DNA of 64,000 bases. Origin: Actinoalloteichus caeruleus DSM 43889 (lineage in GTDB: Bacteria; Actinomycetota; Actinomycetes; Mycobacteriales; Pseudonocardiaceae). Where the stretch lies: positions 3,224,001 to 3,288,000 of the forward strand of contig NZ_AUBJ02000001.1 in NCBI RefSeq assembly GCF_000429185.2, written 5' to 3'. Numbering within the stretch: the stretch's first letter is position 1; each line of letters begins with the position of its first letter. Shown piece after piece: positions 54,554 to 64,000 of this stretch. The notes under the pieces were generated by a model. That model was not told the origin of the DNA. It saw only the letters and a list, made by a program, of their open reading frames with translations, and did no database searches. Both the position numbers and the translations under genes were made by a program.

Positions 54554-55462
54554 TCACCTCGGCGTGCCGGGAGGCGGCTCCGGTGGCGGTCCCTCCGGGC
54601 GGGCGCCGTCGGCTGGTGGGAAGAACGCGGTCCCCTCCTGACCACGAGCACCGGTGTCCGACTCGCCGGCGCCCACGGGCGGGAAGAAGGCGGTTCCGGT
54701 GCTGGGCCCCGCCGGTGTCGGCTCGTGGTCCACGGGTGCGAAGAAGGCGGTTCCCGCCGGCGCCTGTCCTCGGTGGTCGTCCAGCCCGCCCGGCGGGGTC
54801 TCCGGATCGCGCGCACCGCCGGTGTCGGACCGGGGCGGGTCCTGGCCGCTCGCGCCCGACCCGAGCCCCCATCCCTCCCGGTACGCGGAGTCCTCGCCGG
54901 GTGGGTCCTGGGTGGCGTCCGGCGTGCCGGCGCGGGCGGTCGGTACCTGTCCAGCGGCGCCCAGCCCGCGCTTCCCGCGACCGGTGGGGCCGGGCGCCGG
55001 GGTGGCACCGCCCGCGCGGCGGGCCCGCATCCGCCGGATGTCGCGGGTGGTCTGCCGGAGCAGGAAGGCCAGTCCGGCTCCGCCCACCGCCGCGATGGTG
55101 AGCAGGACCGCCGAGACCCGGTCGTTGGTCTCCCCCACTCCGGCGGGGCTGGTCCCCGCGAGCCAGACCCGGTACTGGCCGGAACCGAGCCGCACCACCT
55201 CGACGTCGAGTTCCCGTTCCTCGTGGTGGCCGCAGGCTTCGAGGTCCGCGACGTGCTGCTCGCCGTCGACGGTGAACATCACCTTGTCGTTCTCGTCGGC
55301 GGCGCACTCCCCGGAGACGAGGACGGTGGCGGTCGTCTCGCGGAGTTCACCGGTCCCGGCGTTGAGGGGGAGGATCCTCGTGGCGGCGAAGACGACGGCA
55401 AGCCCGAGCACGCCCATCGCGATCATCACCAGCACCCATCGAGCGGGTCCACGCCTCACCAC
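54554..55462 (-). CDS. membrane protein with GTAFFxP repeats, unknown function
   Basis: 302 residues; family not recognised. N-terminal membrane helix (WVLVMIAMGVLGLAVVFAAT), a small external domain with two Cys (SGECAADENDKVMFTVDGEQ...LEACGHHEE), a second helix (VSAVLLTIAAVGGAGLAFLL), then ~170 disordered Gly/Pro/Asp-rich cytoplasmic residues. Near the end the motif GTAFFAPV / GTAFFPPV / GTAFFPPA occurs three times, about 25 residues apart, suggesting a repeated partner-binding site. GTG 55462 is followed by a second GTG; either could start. Convergent with the zinc peptidase gene. Confidence 0.7.
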   Translation of the reverse strand: MVRRGPARWVLVMIAMGVLGLAVVFAATRILPLNAGTGELRETTATVLVSGECAADENDKVMFTVDGEQHVADLEACGHHEERELDVEVVRLGSGQYRVWLAGTSPAGVGETNDRVSAVLLTIAAVGGAGLAFLLRQTTRDIRRMRARRAGGATPAPGPTGRGKRGLGAAGQVPTARAGTPDATQDPPGEDSAYREGWGLGSGASGQDPPRSDTGGARDPETPPGGLDDHRGQAPAGTAFFAPVDHEPTPAGPSTGTAFFPPVGAGESDTGARGQEGTAFFPPADGARPEGPPPEPPPGTPR

Positions 55463-55531
55463 GGTGTGCCATGCTTCCAGACGCTCGGTGTGCGCCGGGT
55501 GTGTGTCCCGTCGGCCGAGTCGACCCGGTGT

Positions 55532-56656
55532 TCAGCCCTGCCCGCCGTCGCCGGGCGGCCGCGCCTGGCCCGACCCGCCGTCGCGCAGGTAGATCACCCG
55601 GTCCGCGGGGCGGAGCACCGCCGCCTCCGGCGAGTCGACGGGGACCAGTCCGGCGTCGCGCACGACGGCGAGCACCGGTCCGGTGATGTCCCGGGGGGAC
55701 CGCCCGTACTCGTCCGGGGTGAGGGCTCTCTCGGCCAACACGACCTCCGCGTCGGAGCTGATGATCGTCTCGAAGAGGTCGACCAGGGAGGGCGACAGGG
55801 TCGCCATGCCCAGCAGCCTGCCGGCGGTCTCGCTGGACACCACGACGGAGTCCGCACCGGACTGCCGGAGCAGGTGGACGTTCTCGGACTCGCGCACCGC
55901 CACCACCACCTGCGCGTGGGGCGCGAGCTCGCGGGTGGTCAGGGTCATCAGGACGGCGGCGTCGTCGCGGTCCGGCGCGATCACGACGGACCGGGCTCGA
56001 TGGACCTCGGCCATGCGGAGCACGTCCGACCGGGTGCCGGACCCGTGCACGGCCACCAGCCCGTGCGCCTCGGCGCTTTCCAGCACCCGGGGGTCGGTGT
56101 CGACGACGACGAGTTCCGACACGTCGACGCCGTCGTTCATCAGGGCCGCGATCGCGGACCTGCCCTTGGTCCCGTATCCGATGATGACGACGTGGTCCTT
56201 CACCCGCGACCTCCAGCGTTGGATTCTCAGGGTCTGCCGGGACCGCTCGGTGAGGACCTCCAGCGTGGTGCCGACGAGAATGATGAGGAAGAGCACGCGG
56301 AGCGGGGTGATGACGACGACGTTCACCAGTCGCGCCCCTGGGGAGACCGGCACGATGTCGCCGTACCCCGTCGTGGACAGGGACACGCTCGCGTAGTAGA
56401 AGCAGTCCAGCAGGGACAGACCACCGCCGGTGAAGTCGAGGTAGCCGTCCCGCTCGACGTAGACCAGTGCCACGGAGACGAGCAGTGCCGCGAGTGCGAC
56501 GACGAGGCGGCGAGCGATCGACCGCAGCGGACTCACGCCGGCGTGGGGCATTCGAATGATGCCGACCAGATTGTCCGGTTTCGCGGCGAGTAGCCGCTCC
56601 GGGCGCCTCACTCCCCGCCACGCGGCCCGCATGCTCGCCCTCACGGCCTCTCGCAT
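55532..56656 (-). CDS. TrkA-N-domain potassium channel (Rv3200c-like)
   Basis: 374 residues. Ion-channel half: helix ARRLVVALAALLVSVALVYV, pore with selectivity filter TTGYGDIVP (near 97-105), and helix LRVLFLIILVGTTLEVL. Cytoplasmic RCK/TrkA-N half: VIIGYGTKGRSAIAALM (dinucleotide-binding glycines), then VVVDTDPRVLE and a TrkA-C-like end (TGPVLAVVRDAGLVPVDSPE). A ligand-gated K+ channel is the likely role. ATG 56656 lies where conservation starts; no clear ribosome-binding site. Its place next to the helicase genes matches mycobacteria. Confidence 0.9.
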   Translation of the reverse strand: MREAVRASMRAAWRGVRRPERLLAAKPDNLVGIIRMPHAGVSPLRSIARRLVVALAALLVSVALVYVERDGYLDFTGGGLSLLDCFYYASVSLSTTGYGDIVPVSPGARLVNVVVITPLRVLFLIILVGTTLEVLTERSRQTLRIQRWRSRVKDHVVIIGYGTKGRSAIAALMNDGVDVSELVVVDTDPRVLESAEAHGLVAVHGSGTRSDVLRMAEVHRARSVVIAPDRDDAAVLMTLTTRELAPHAQVVVAVRESENVHLLRQSGADSVVVSSETAGRLLGMATLSPSLVDLFETIISSDAEVVLAERALTPDEYGRSPRDITGPVLAVVRDAGLVPVDSPEAAVLRPADRVIYLRDGGSGQARPPGDGGQG

Positions 56657-56957
56657 CCCGTCGTGGTCGACCCGCCGAAGTGGGCGCCGGCCGGGGAACC
56701 GGCGCCGTCGGGCGGGATCTCCGCTCGACCACCGTAGGGCGGTCGCGGCCGCCGTCCTGACAGGACACCCCGTCGCGACCTGGTGAAAGAACGGATTTAC
56801 CGGGTAGTCGAGAATGTGCGCAGCGCTGTCGAGGAGAATGCGTACCAGCGATTTCGAGTGGCTCCCTGTCCTCGTTCGATGAAGAGTTGAGCCGCTGTTG
56901 GATAAAGATTCAGACGCGCTGTAACGACATCGCCAGCACAGGTGATTAGATGTAGGG

Positions 56958-57482
56958 GTGCCGTCACTCCAGCAGGCTGCCACTGCGCTCGGTTGGCGCG
57001 GTCAGCTCATCACCGAGGTTTCCGTTCTCGGCCAGCGCGTCTCCGCCCTGGTACGGGTGCGCGAAGACGTGCACCGCTGGCGGATGGAGAACGGCTGGCC
57101 CCCGGAACCCGACCCTTCCTGGTTCCGTTCGTGGTTCGAGCCGACACTGCACGACCAGATCCCGGTGCCCGCAGTGGACCTCGTCGGGGTCCTGGTCACG
57201 GAGTCCCGGGCCGGCAGGGCGTTGCGGTCCTGCGGCACGCTGATGACGCTCGCCCCGTGCGCCGTCGTGCTGCCGTCCAGCCAGACCTCCGACCCCTGGC
57301 CGCTCGTCGAGCTGGACTTCTACGGGATCGGCGTCGTCACGATCGACGAGGAGGGGGACGCCTCCGTCGCGATCAGCCCGGAGGACAGGTCCCAGGAGTT
57401 CGGGGGTTCGGTCTTCGGACGCTGGCTGCTCGAACTGCTCTACCACCGGGTCATGACCAGCGTGCTGTCACCCCCGCGCTGA
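56958..57482 (+). CDS. conserved hypothetical protein
   Basis: 174 residues; family not recognised. The sequence is a single mixed alpha/beta domain without membrane segments or signal: VLGQRVSALVRVREDVHRW, WPPEPDPSWFRSWFEPTLHD, TLMTLAPCAVVLPSSQ, FGRWLLELLYHRVM at the end. Two Cys residues (SCGT, APCAV) are spaced too widely for a zinc ribbon. GTG 56958 is chosen; it follows TTAGAT by six bases and GGGG, so either leaderless or weakly led. It is divergent from the K+ channel gene; the 301-base interval 56657-56957 shows AT-rich patches but no clear dyad. Confidence 0.6.
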   Translation: MPSLQQAATALGWRGQLITEVSVLGQRVSALVRVREDVHRWRMENGWPPEPDPSWFRSWFEPTLHDQIPVPAVDLVGVLVTESRAGRALRSCGTLMTLAPCAVVLPSSQTSDPWPLVELDFYGIGVVTIDEEGDASVAISPEDRSQEFGGSVFGRWLLELLYHRVMTSVLSPPR

Positions 57483-58111
57483 GGAGCCCCCACCCGCCTC
57501 CCGGATCCCCGGTGTTCCGCCCGGGTGGTCGGCGGTGATTTCCGGCGAACTCAGGTCCGTGATGGGAACGGGGACCGCGTCGCACGCCGTCCACCTGTCC
57601 CGCTCGCCGCGTCGGCCCACGCGGCGCACGGTGTCGGTCAGCAGCCCTGGGATCCGGGCCCCTGCCGCGGCGAGGCGCCCGTCCCGTCGAGCGGCGACCG
57701 CCACGGGATGGTGGCGTCCACCGGATCCGGCCACGCGCAAGCCGAGTGGTACCGCCGTCGCCCGCCCTGGGTGGGCCAACCGGCCGACGTCACCCGAGCT
57801 GGGGCGCGGGCGGCCACCACCGGCCGTCGGCACTGGTGCGCGGCACTTCTCGGGATCCGAGGGGCGCCGGGAGGCGCGGGCTTCGTCGACCGTGCCTGAC
57901 GGTGCCCGTCGTGGGATCGACAGGCAGTGCGCCGGGCCGTGGCCCGGGCACCTCGGCACTCCCGGGAACCCGGGAGGGATACCGCGTCCGTCCCGTCCAC
58001 ACCGTCGGCACGGGTAACGGAACTGGGCGGTGGAGCCCCCGACAGGGAAGGGGACGTCGGTGCGGGGAACTCTCCCCCGCTCCGTCCTCCCCACCGCCGC
58101 CACGAGGCCGA
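57483..58111. other. 629-bp region without a supported gene
   Basis: Several long frames exist on both strands but all are Arg/Pro/Gly-rich with no family-like sequence, as expected from high GC. No repeat, tRNA or clear promoter was found. It lies between two convergent genes of unknown function. Confidence 0.45.
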
Positions 58112-58732
58112 TCAGGCCGGGACCAGCTCGTACTCCTGCCAGTTCAGCGCCTCGGGATTCCACTCCATCCCCCGGCCCTCCTGGAGCGCGCGCAACGCGT
58201 GCATGCTGTGCGGCCACCGGCGGACGACATCGACGATGGCGATGGCCACCATCTCCTCCGCTGTCCGCTGTTGCTCACCCGGCCCCAGGACGAGCAGGTT
58301 CCCGTCCTCCTGCCGGAGATCGGACAACCGGACCTCACCGGAGAGCACCCTGCGCTCGACGAGCACCGGCCGGTTGGGCGGCAGCGCGTCCGGCCAGGAC
58401 TGCCGGTCGAGGTCCGCCGCGACCGGGTCACTGCACTGACCGCAGGTGCAGCCGCCGCCCACGGCCCAGCCGTGCTGGGCCCAGTGCCACACGGCCGAGC
58501 TGCCGTTGTTCAGATCAGTGAGCCCTGCGACGTGCGGCCACGCGTCCACCACACCGCCGAGGGTGGTGGACCGGGTGGACGTCTCGTCACTGCCGGGACC
58601 GAAGAACGACCAGGTGCCGTCCTCGTCCCGGTCAACACGAACCAGGGGCGCCTTGAGCGCCACAACATCCTCTGCGACCTGGACCTCCGTCGTGGGAGAC
58701 GTGGCCAGCTTCCAGTGCGTATTTTCCGACAT
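58112..58732 (-). CDS. conserved hypothetical protein
   Basis: 206 residues from ATG 58732; family not recognised. It begins SENTHWKLATSPTTEVQVAE and contains RDEDGTWSFFGPGSDE, a W-rich AVWHWAQHGWAVGGG followed by a CTCGQC Cys cluster, and ends WNPEALNWQEYELVPA. The two CxxC-like Cys near residue 95 might bind metal or be redox active. In-frame ATG 58741 and TTG 58768 are other possible starts; no strong ribosome-binding site helps. It follows the helicase gene in the opposite sense of nothing else nearby, both on the minus strand and 51 bases from its stop-to-start edge. Confidence 0.6.
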   Translation of the reverse strand: MSENTHWKLATSPTTEVQVAEDVVALKAPLVRVDRDEDGTWSFFGPGSDETSTRSTTLGGVVDAWPHVAGLTDLNNGSSAVWHWAQHGWAVGGGCTCGQCSDPVAADLDRQSWPDALPPNRPVLVERRVLSGEVRLSDLRQEDGNLLVLGPGEQQRTAEEMVAIAIVDVVRRWPHSMHALRALQEGRGMEWNPEALNWQEYELVPA

Positions 58733-58782
58733 CGCGGGCATCGTCGCGAGGAAACGCCCGGGGTACAAGGACCGCCACTCGA

Positions 58783-61700
58783 TCAGGTGTCACCCGAAGA
58801 AGGGATTTTGCGCACCAGGTCCCGGAGGCCGTCAACGTCCAACAGATCCGCAGGTCGCAGGGTCCTGTTCTCGGGTACGAAGTGGAACGCCGCCCTAACC
58901 CGATCCAGTGGCGAACCGGTCAACGCGGCCCACGCGAGCCGGTACGCGGCGAGCTGGACCGCCAGCGCCGGCACCCGGTCGGGAGCCGGCGCCCGCCCCG
59001 TCTTCCAGTCCACGACGGTCCACCCCCCATCCTCGTCGGCGAACACGGCGTCCATCCGCCCTCGCACCACCACCCCGTCGACCGTGGTCTCGAACGGGAC
59101 CTCGACCTCGGCCGGCGTACGAGCGGCCCAGTCGCTGTCGAGGAACGCCGCCTGGAGGTCCTCCAGGCCCGTCTCCAGCAGCTCCTCGTCCGAGGCCCCC
59201 GGGAGGTCGTCCACGTCCAGCAGCCTGGTCGCGCCGAACCGCTGCTCCAACCACTCGTGGAAGGTCGTGCCCCGCCGGGCGTGCCGGTCCGGCTTCCGGG
59301 GAAGCGGTCGGCGCAGCCTGGCCGCCAGCTCCTCGGGGTCGGCGGCCAGCTCGACGAGCTGGCTGACCGACAACTGCCCGGGCAGCCGCACCTCCTCGCG
59401 GCGGGTCCCGGCCGCGGCCCGCTCCGCGAGCAGCACCCGGACGTCCCGGTGCCACCCCTCGGGGTCGTGGACGGGGTCGATCCGGGACGCGGGAGGGCCG
59501 GCCCGCCCGTCCTCCCCGGTGGAGGCGTGCCCCACCCTCCTGAACGAACCCATCTTCCGGCGCACCAGCTCCGCGCCCGCCGCCACGACCGGGCGGCGGT
59601 CACCGAGCGGGTCACTCGGCCAGACGTCGGTCCGCCCCTCGGAGGTGAGCGGGTTGACGTCATCCCGCTCCGGTGGGGGAGCCCACCCCTCGACGCGCCC
59701 GCCCGGGTACACCCCCACCGGCGAGTCCCCGCCGGCCCGGCCGTCACCGACGACGGCGGCCAGCACCTCCTCCAGGAACTCCGAGGGGCCCCTGGGCGCA
59801 GCCCCGGTCTCGCCCCACCAGTGCCCGGACACCAGCAGGACCCGCTCCGACCGCGTCAGCGCGACGTAGCAGAGCCGGCGTTCCTCGGTGAGCCGGCGCT
59901 CCTCGAACTCCTCCGCGTGCCGCGCCAACTCCTCAGCCACCTGCTTGCGGTCCGAACAGCCCGCGAGCGCCAACCGGGGGAGATCGGCCGCGTCGCCGCG
60001 CAACTCGGCGGGCAGCTCCGACACCGAACCCAACCAGCTCGTGGACCTCCTCGCGCCGGGGAAGACCGTGCGCACGAGGTGCGGCACGGCGACGACCTCC
60101 CACTCGAGCCCCTTGGCCGAGTGCGCGGTCACGACCTGCACCCGGTCCTCCGCGACCTCGATCTCGCCTGGCTCCAGGCCGTCCTCCGCGTGTTCGGCGG
60201 TACGGAGGTAGTCGATCAGCGAGGGGAGCGTCGCCGAGGGGCTGGCGGAGGCGAACTCGGCCACCACGCCGGCGAAGGCGTCGAGGTGGGCGCGGCCGGC
60301 CCGGTCCAGTCTGGCCAGCCCCTCGATGTCGAGCAGCAACGTGCGTTCCACGTCGGCGACCAGGTCGGGCAGCGGCTGGTCCAGCCGGCGCCGCAGCGCC
60401 GCCAGTTCCGAGCCGAACCCGCGAATCCTCCGGTACCCCTCCCGCGAGTACTGACCCGGCGGTCCGGGATCGTCGACCGCGTCCACCAGCCCGGTGCGCT
60501 CCGCCGACTCCGCGGCGCCGACCAGCGATGGGCCGCCGTCCCCCGCGTCCCCCTCCCGCCGGGAACCGTCGGACCCGTCCTCGGCCCCGGCGCCCGAGGA
60601 CGCCGTCGCGGTCCCGGCCGTCGCCTGTTCCCCACCAAGGGAGCGCGCGCGCCGCCACAGGGCGGCCAGGTCGGCAGCGCCCAGCCGCCACCGCGATCCG
60701 GTGAGCAGCCGCGCCGCCGAGGTCCCCGCGAGGGGGTCGACCAGGACGCGCAGCGCGCTCACCAGTTCGCGCACCTCGGGTTCGTCCAGCAGACCGCCCA
60801 GGCCCACCACCTCGACCGGAAGCCCCCGAGCGCGCAACGCCGCTGCGATCCCGGCCATGTCGGCCCGCCGCCGCACCAACACCGCGGCGGTCGGCGGCGC
60901 CCCCGTCTCGGCGACCGACCGTTCCCACTCCTCGCCGATCCGGTTGGCCACCCACTCCCGTTCGGCCCGGACGTCCTCGGTGAGGGCGACGCTGACGGCA
61001 CCGGGACCGGCGTCGGCGCGGGGCGCAGCCGGGGGACCCGCAGCGCCGGGACCGCCCCGTCCGCGTCGGTCCCGTTCCCGGGCCCGGCACTCGACGCGCC
61101 GCCCCGCAGGGGCTCGGAGATCGCGTTGGCGAGGTCGAGCACCTCGGGCGGGTTGCGGAAACTGGTGAGCAGGTGGTGCTGCCGCGCGGGGCCTGCCCCG
61201 CCGTGCTGGTCGAGGCGGGGGAAGTCGCTGGCGAACCTGGGCAGGTTCGCGGCGCTCGCCCCCCGCCACCCGTAGATCGCCTGGACCGGGTCCCCCACGG
61301 CGGTCACCGGCATCGGGGCCGCCCCGCCGAACAGCGCTCGCAACAGGACGCGCTGGGCGTGCCCGGTGTCCTGGTACTCGTCGAGCAGGACGGCGCCGAA
61401 CCTCGACCGCTCGCCGGAGACGACCTCCGGGTGGTCGGTGGCCAGGCGCGCCGCCAGCGACATCTGGTCGGCGAAGTCGACGGCACCCGCCCGCCGCTTC
61501 CGGCGGGCGTAGTCGGCGAGCAGGGGCAGCAGGGCGACCCGGAGCCGTTGGGTGGCCAGGATCCGCTGGAGGTCCTTGGGCAGTCCGGCGCGTTGCCGCG
61601 CCGCGCGCGGGGCGTTCTCCACCGCGTCCAGGAAGCGGGTCGTCCAGCGGACGAGGTCGTCGGGGTCCACGAGGTGCTCGGCGAGTTCTCCCGACAGGTC

Positions 61701-62252
61701 CAGCACCAGGTTGGTGATGGTCGCGGGGACCTTGTCGGTGTCGATGTCCTCCGTCCAGGTGGAGACGACCCGGTGCGCGAGCTGCCAGGCCGCGGTCTCG
61801 GTGAGCGGACGGGCTCCCGGTTCGACCGGGACCCGCAGACCGTGCTCGGCGACCAGCCTCCCGGCGTAGGCGTGGTAGGTGAGGACCGTCGGGTCGCAGG
61901 CCAGGAGCGCGGCCCTGCGTTGCCCGCCCGGGTCGAGGCGGTCCAGCAGCGGCGAGGCGGCCAACCGCCGCAGCCGGGCCCGCACCCGGTCACCCAGCTG
62001 TCCGGCGGCCTTCCGGGTGAAGGTCAGCCCGAGGACGCGCTCCGGGGCGACGATGCCGTTGGCGACGAGCCACACCACCCTCGCGGCCATCGTCTCCGTC
62101 TTCCCGGCCCCGGCACCGGCGATCACCAGGGCGGGTTCGACCGGGGCCGCGATGACGGCGACCTGTTCGGGGGTGGGAACGGCCAGCCCGAGTTCGCGGG
62201 CCAGCTCCACCGGTCCGATCAGGTCGCTGCCGCGTTCCGCCGTGACCGTCAT
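58783..62252 (-). pseudogene. frameshifted UvrD/AddA-like ATP-dependent DNA helicase-nuclease (Rv3201c-like)
   Basis: From ATG 62252 (TVTAERGSDLIGPVELAREL) the frame has SF1 motifs Walker A GAGAGKTE, LLDEYQDT and GDPVQAIYGWRGA, then loses sense after VPRLRPAP. The remainder continues one frame over (GPGAVSVALTEDVRAEREWV, TAHSAKGLEWEVV, YVALTRSERVL) and ends with a PD-(D/E)XK nuclease region (VEVPFETTVDGVVVRGRMDA, TVVDWKTGRA). One extra C in the run near 61018-61022 would rejoin both parts. Together ~1155 residues. With the adjacent AddB-like gene it would resect double-strand breaks. A sequencing error or a real null are both possible. Confidence 0.82.
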
Positions 62253-62337
62253 AGCCCGATTCTGGACCCCGGGCGCGAGCTCCTCACGCCGACTCCCCGT
62301 CTCGCGGGCACCTGCCCCAGCGCGGGACGGGGTGCCG

Positions 62338-64000
62338 TCACTCCCCGACCTGGCGGCCGGAGGGGTGGAGGGGACAGCTGAACCGCGCGGGGCACCGGTC
62401 GCAGTCCTCGCTCTCGTTGACGTCGTAGCGCGGGCCACGGCTGGCCTCCCCGGCCGCGCGGACGGTGCCCAGCCACTGGCGGACGCCCTCGTCGTCCAGC
62501 GGTCGCTGGGTCCGTTCCGTCGCGGAGCCGGATCTGGCGTCCGGTTTGGCCACGTAGAGCAGGCGCGCGCCACCGGGGGGGACGACGCGTCCCCCGGTCT
62601 CGTCGTCGTCCGCCGCGCCGAACTCGCTGAAGGCACCCAGGGCCGCCGCGAGCTGGTAGACGGCCAACTGCGGATGCTCCTCGGCCGCCTTCGCGGTGAC
62701 GGCGGCCCGAGCGGTCTTGATGTCCACCACGACGGGACGGCCGTCGGCGTCGACGTCGAGCCGGTCGACCCGGCCCCGGACGAGCAGCCACGCCCCGCCC
62801 GGTCGTTCCGGGGGGATCTTGAGGTCCATCGGGTGTTCCACCGCCACCTGCGTGAGTTCGGCGCGGCTGCTGGTGAACCAGGCCAGGAACGAGTCGAGCA
62901 TCGCCTCGACCCGGCGGCGTTCACGTCGGGAGAACCAGGGCGCGCCCGCGTCGACCGACTCCCAGGCCCGGTCCAGCTCCGCCCGCAACTCGTCCGGCGT
63001 GGCCCCCGTCGCCGCCCGTTCGACCAGGGCGTGCACCAGGGTTCCCGTCACCGAGGCCAGCTGCGCCTCGTCCTGCCCCCCGTGGCGTTCCACCACCCAG
63101 CGCAACGGGCACCGGGTCAGGACGTCCACGGTGGACGGGGAGACGCGCAGCGCCTCGCCGTCGGGCCACAACGGGTCGTCCGTGGAGGGTGCTCCGAGCC
63201 CGTACCAGGAGGCGGGGTCCGCTCCGGGGACCCCGGCCACGGCGAGTTCGGCGAGGGCGGCCGCCGCCCGGTCACGCCGGTCCGGGTCCTCGTCCTCCGC
63301 TACCGGAGCGCAGACCACGCTCCGGAGTTCGGCGACGAGTTCGGCCAGTCCGAGGCCGCGGGGAGGCCGGAACAGCTGGCGCTTCCCCTCCTGGTCCGCG
63401 TCGGTGTCCGTCCCGTCCACCTCGTCGAGGAACCGGGAGGGTTGTTGGTCCTCCCCCCGCACCGCGCTGACGAGCAGGGTGCGGGTCGCCCGGCTCGCCG
63501 CCAGCAGCAGCAACCGACGTTCCTCGGCCAACAGGGGGGCGGTGGGGGACACCGGGACGTCGAGGGGCAGCCCGGCCAGGAGGTCGACGAGCCGTTCGAC
63601 GCGCAGGAGCGAGCCCCGCTGCCGGAGGTCCGGCCAGGTCCCCTCCTGCACGCCGGGGACGGCGACCACCGTCCACTCCCTCCCGGCTGCGGCGTGCGCG
63701 GTGAGCACGCTCACCGCCTCCCCCGTCGGCGCGGTGGGCGCGAGGGAGTCGCCGACGATCTGCTGGTCGATCAGCTCCTCCGCGAACGCGGCCGGCCCCT
63801 TGCCGACGCTGCGGTGGGTGAAGCGCGCGGCGGCGTCGAAGAGGGCCAGGACGGCGTCGAGGTCCCGGTCGGCCTGGGCCCCCACCGGACCGGACCGGCG
63901 GGACCAGGCGAGCCACCGTTCCTGCAGCCCGCTCGCCTCCCAGGCCCGCCACAGCGCCTCCTCGACGTTGGCCCCGTCGGCGACCGCCGTCCTGGCCGCG
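62338..64000 (-). CDS. AddB/RecB-like helicase-nuclease, C-terminal part (Rv3202c-like)
   Basis: The frame is open to the right edge, so the N-terminal helicase part is outside. Visible: a UvrD C-terminal region (SVLTAHAAAGREWTVVAVPG, LLLLAASRATRTLLVSAV), then a PD-(D/E)XK nuclease domain (WLLVRGRVDRLDVDADGRPV, VVDIKTARA with the catalytic Asp and Lys) and a final Cys group DCDRCPARFSCPLH that may hold an Fe-S cluster as in AddB-type nucleases. It ends 85 bases before the AddA-like gene and is likely co-transcribed, forming a break-resection complex. Confidence 0.88.
   Translation of the reverse strand, partial: AARTAVADGANVEEALWRAWEASGLQERWLAWSRRSGPVGAQADRDLDAVLALFDAAARFTHRSVGKGPAAFAEELIDQQIVGDSLAPTAPTGEAVSVLTAHAAAGREWTVVAVPGVQEGTWPDLRQRGSLLRVERLVDLLAGLPLDVPVSPTAPLLAEERRLLLLAASRATRTLLVSAVRGEDQQPSRFLDEVDGTDTDADQEGKRQLFRPPRGLGLAELVAELRSVVCAPVAEDEDPDRRDRAAAALAELAVAGVPGADPASWYGLGAPSTDDPLWPDGEALRVSPSTVDVLTRCPLRWVVERHGGQDEAQLASVTGTLVHALVERAATGATPDELRAELDRAWESVDAGAPWFSRRERRRVEAMLDSFLAWFTSSRAELTQVAVEHPMDLKIPPERPGGAWLLVRGRVDRLDVDADGRPVVVDIKTARAAVTAKAAEEHPQLAVYQLAAALGAFSEFGAADDDETGGRVVPPGGARLLYVAKPDARSGSATERTQRPLDDEGVRQWLGTVRAAGEASRGPRYDVNESEDCDRCPARFSCPLHPSGRQVGE

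Noticed and set aside
57468-58217. A 249-codon minus-strand frame
   Set aside because: Arg/Pro/Gly-rich, no start signal, overlaps two better-supported genes and shows no conserved pattern.

Overview
The window is a very GC-rich, actinobacterial chromosome segment with dense genes, frequent GTG starts, GTGA/ATGA stop-start overlaps and many leaderless promoters. WhiB7, FtsE/FtsX, SmpB/tmRNA, UPF0182, PPA1309 and DUF5679 homologues, plus an initiator tRNA with a C1-U72 mismatch, point to Actinomycetota. The content fits Pseudonocardiales best, but that placement is inference; no rRNA is present to check it.

Layout. (1) 2-1162: 3' end of a DUF2264 gene cut by the left edge. (2) 7186-1310, minus strand: a ten-gene gas-vesicle cluster in the order known from Streptomyces (gvpO-A-F-G-Y-Z-J-L-S-K), tightly overlapped and preceded by a sigma-B-like promoter. 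(3) 7.5-20 kb: accessory genes, namely a TetR/hydrolase pair with a palindromic operator, a TetR-type regulator with two HTH units facing a flavin monooxygenase, a BASS-family transporter, a nucleotidyltransferase, an SGNH hydrolase, a two-component system, a membrane-anchored thiol-disulfide protein and an MFS exporter. (4) 20-31.3 kb: a secreted 5'-nucleotidase, trpS, then a translation and division block (tmRNA, smpB, ftsX, ftsE, prfB), a PadR regulator, a Zn-ribbon protein and a DHA2-type exporter fused to a winged helix. (5) 31.3-33.3 kb: two initiator tRNA genes identical in sequence on either side of a GNAT gene. (6) 33.4-64 kb: a block matching the Mycobacterium tuberculosis Rv3193c-Rv3202c neighbourhood: UPF0182, PDZ-Lon-like protease, DUF2342 metalloprotease, YgjP-like peptidase, DUF5679, a ThiF/TOMM-like protein, an ABC1 kinase, whiB7 with an attenuated leader, uvrD2, nudC, an M16 peptidase pair, a DUF2207 protein, a zinc peptidase, a K+ channel and two UvrD/AddA-AddB-like genes.

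Together the right half is a conserved stress and genome-maintenance island: WhiB7 responds to ribosome inhibition, tmRNA/SmpB and RF2 act on stalled or terminating ribosomes, and UvrD2 and the AddAB-like pair process DNA. The AddA-like helicase carries an apparent one-base frameshift near 61020. The gas-vesicle cluster is the most distinctive accessory system. I found no IS element, CRISPR array, prophage or biosynthetic gene cluster. Most items flagged below are regulatory structures, fusions and gene remnants rather than a wholly new system.
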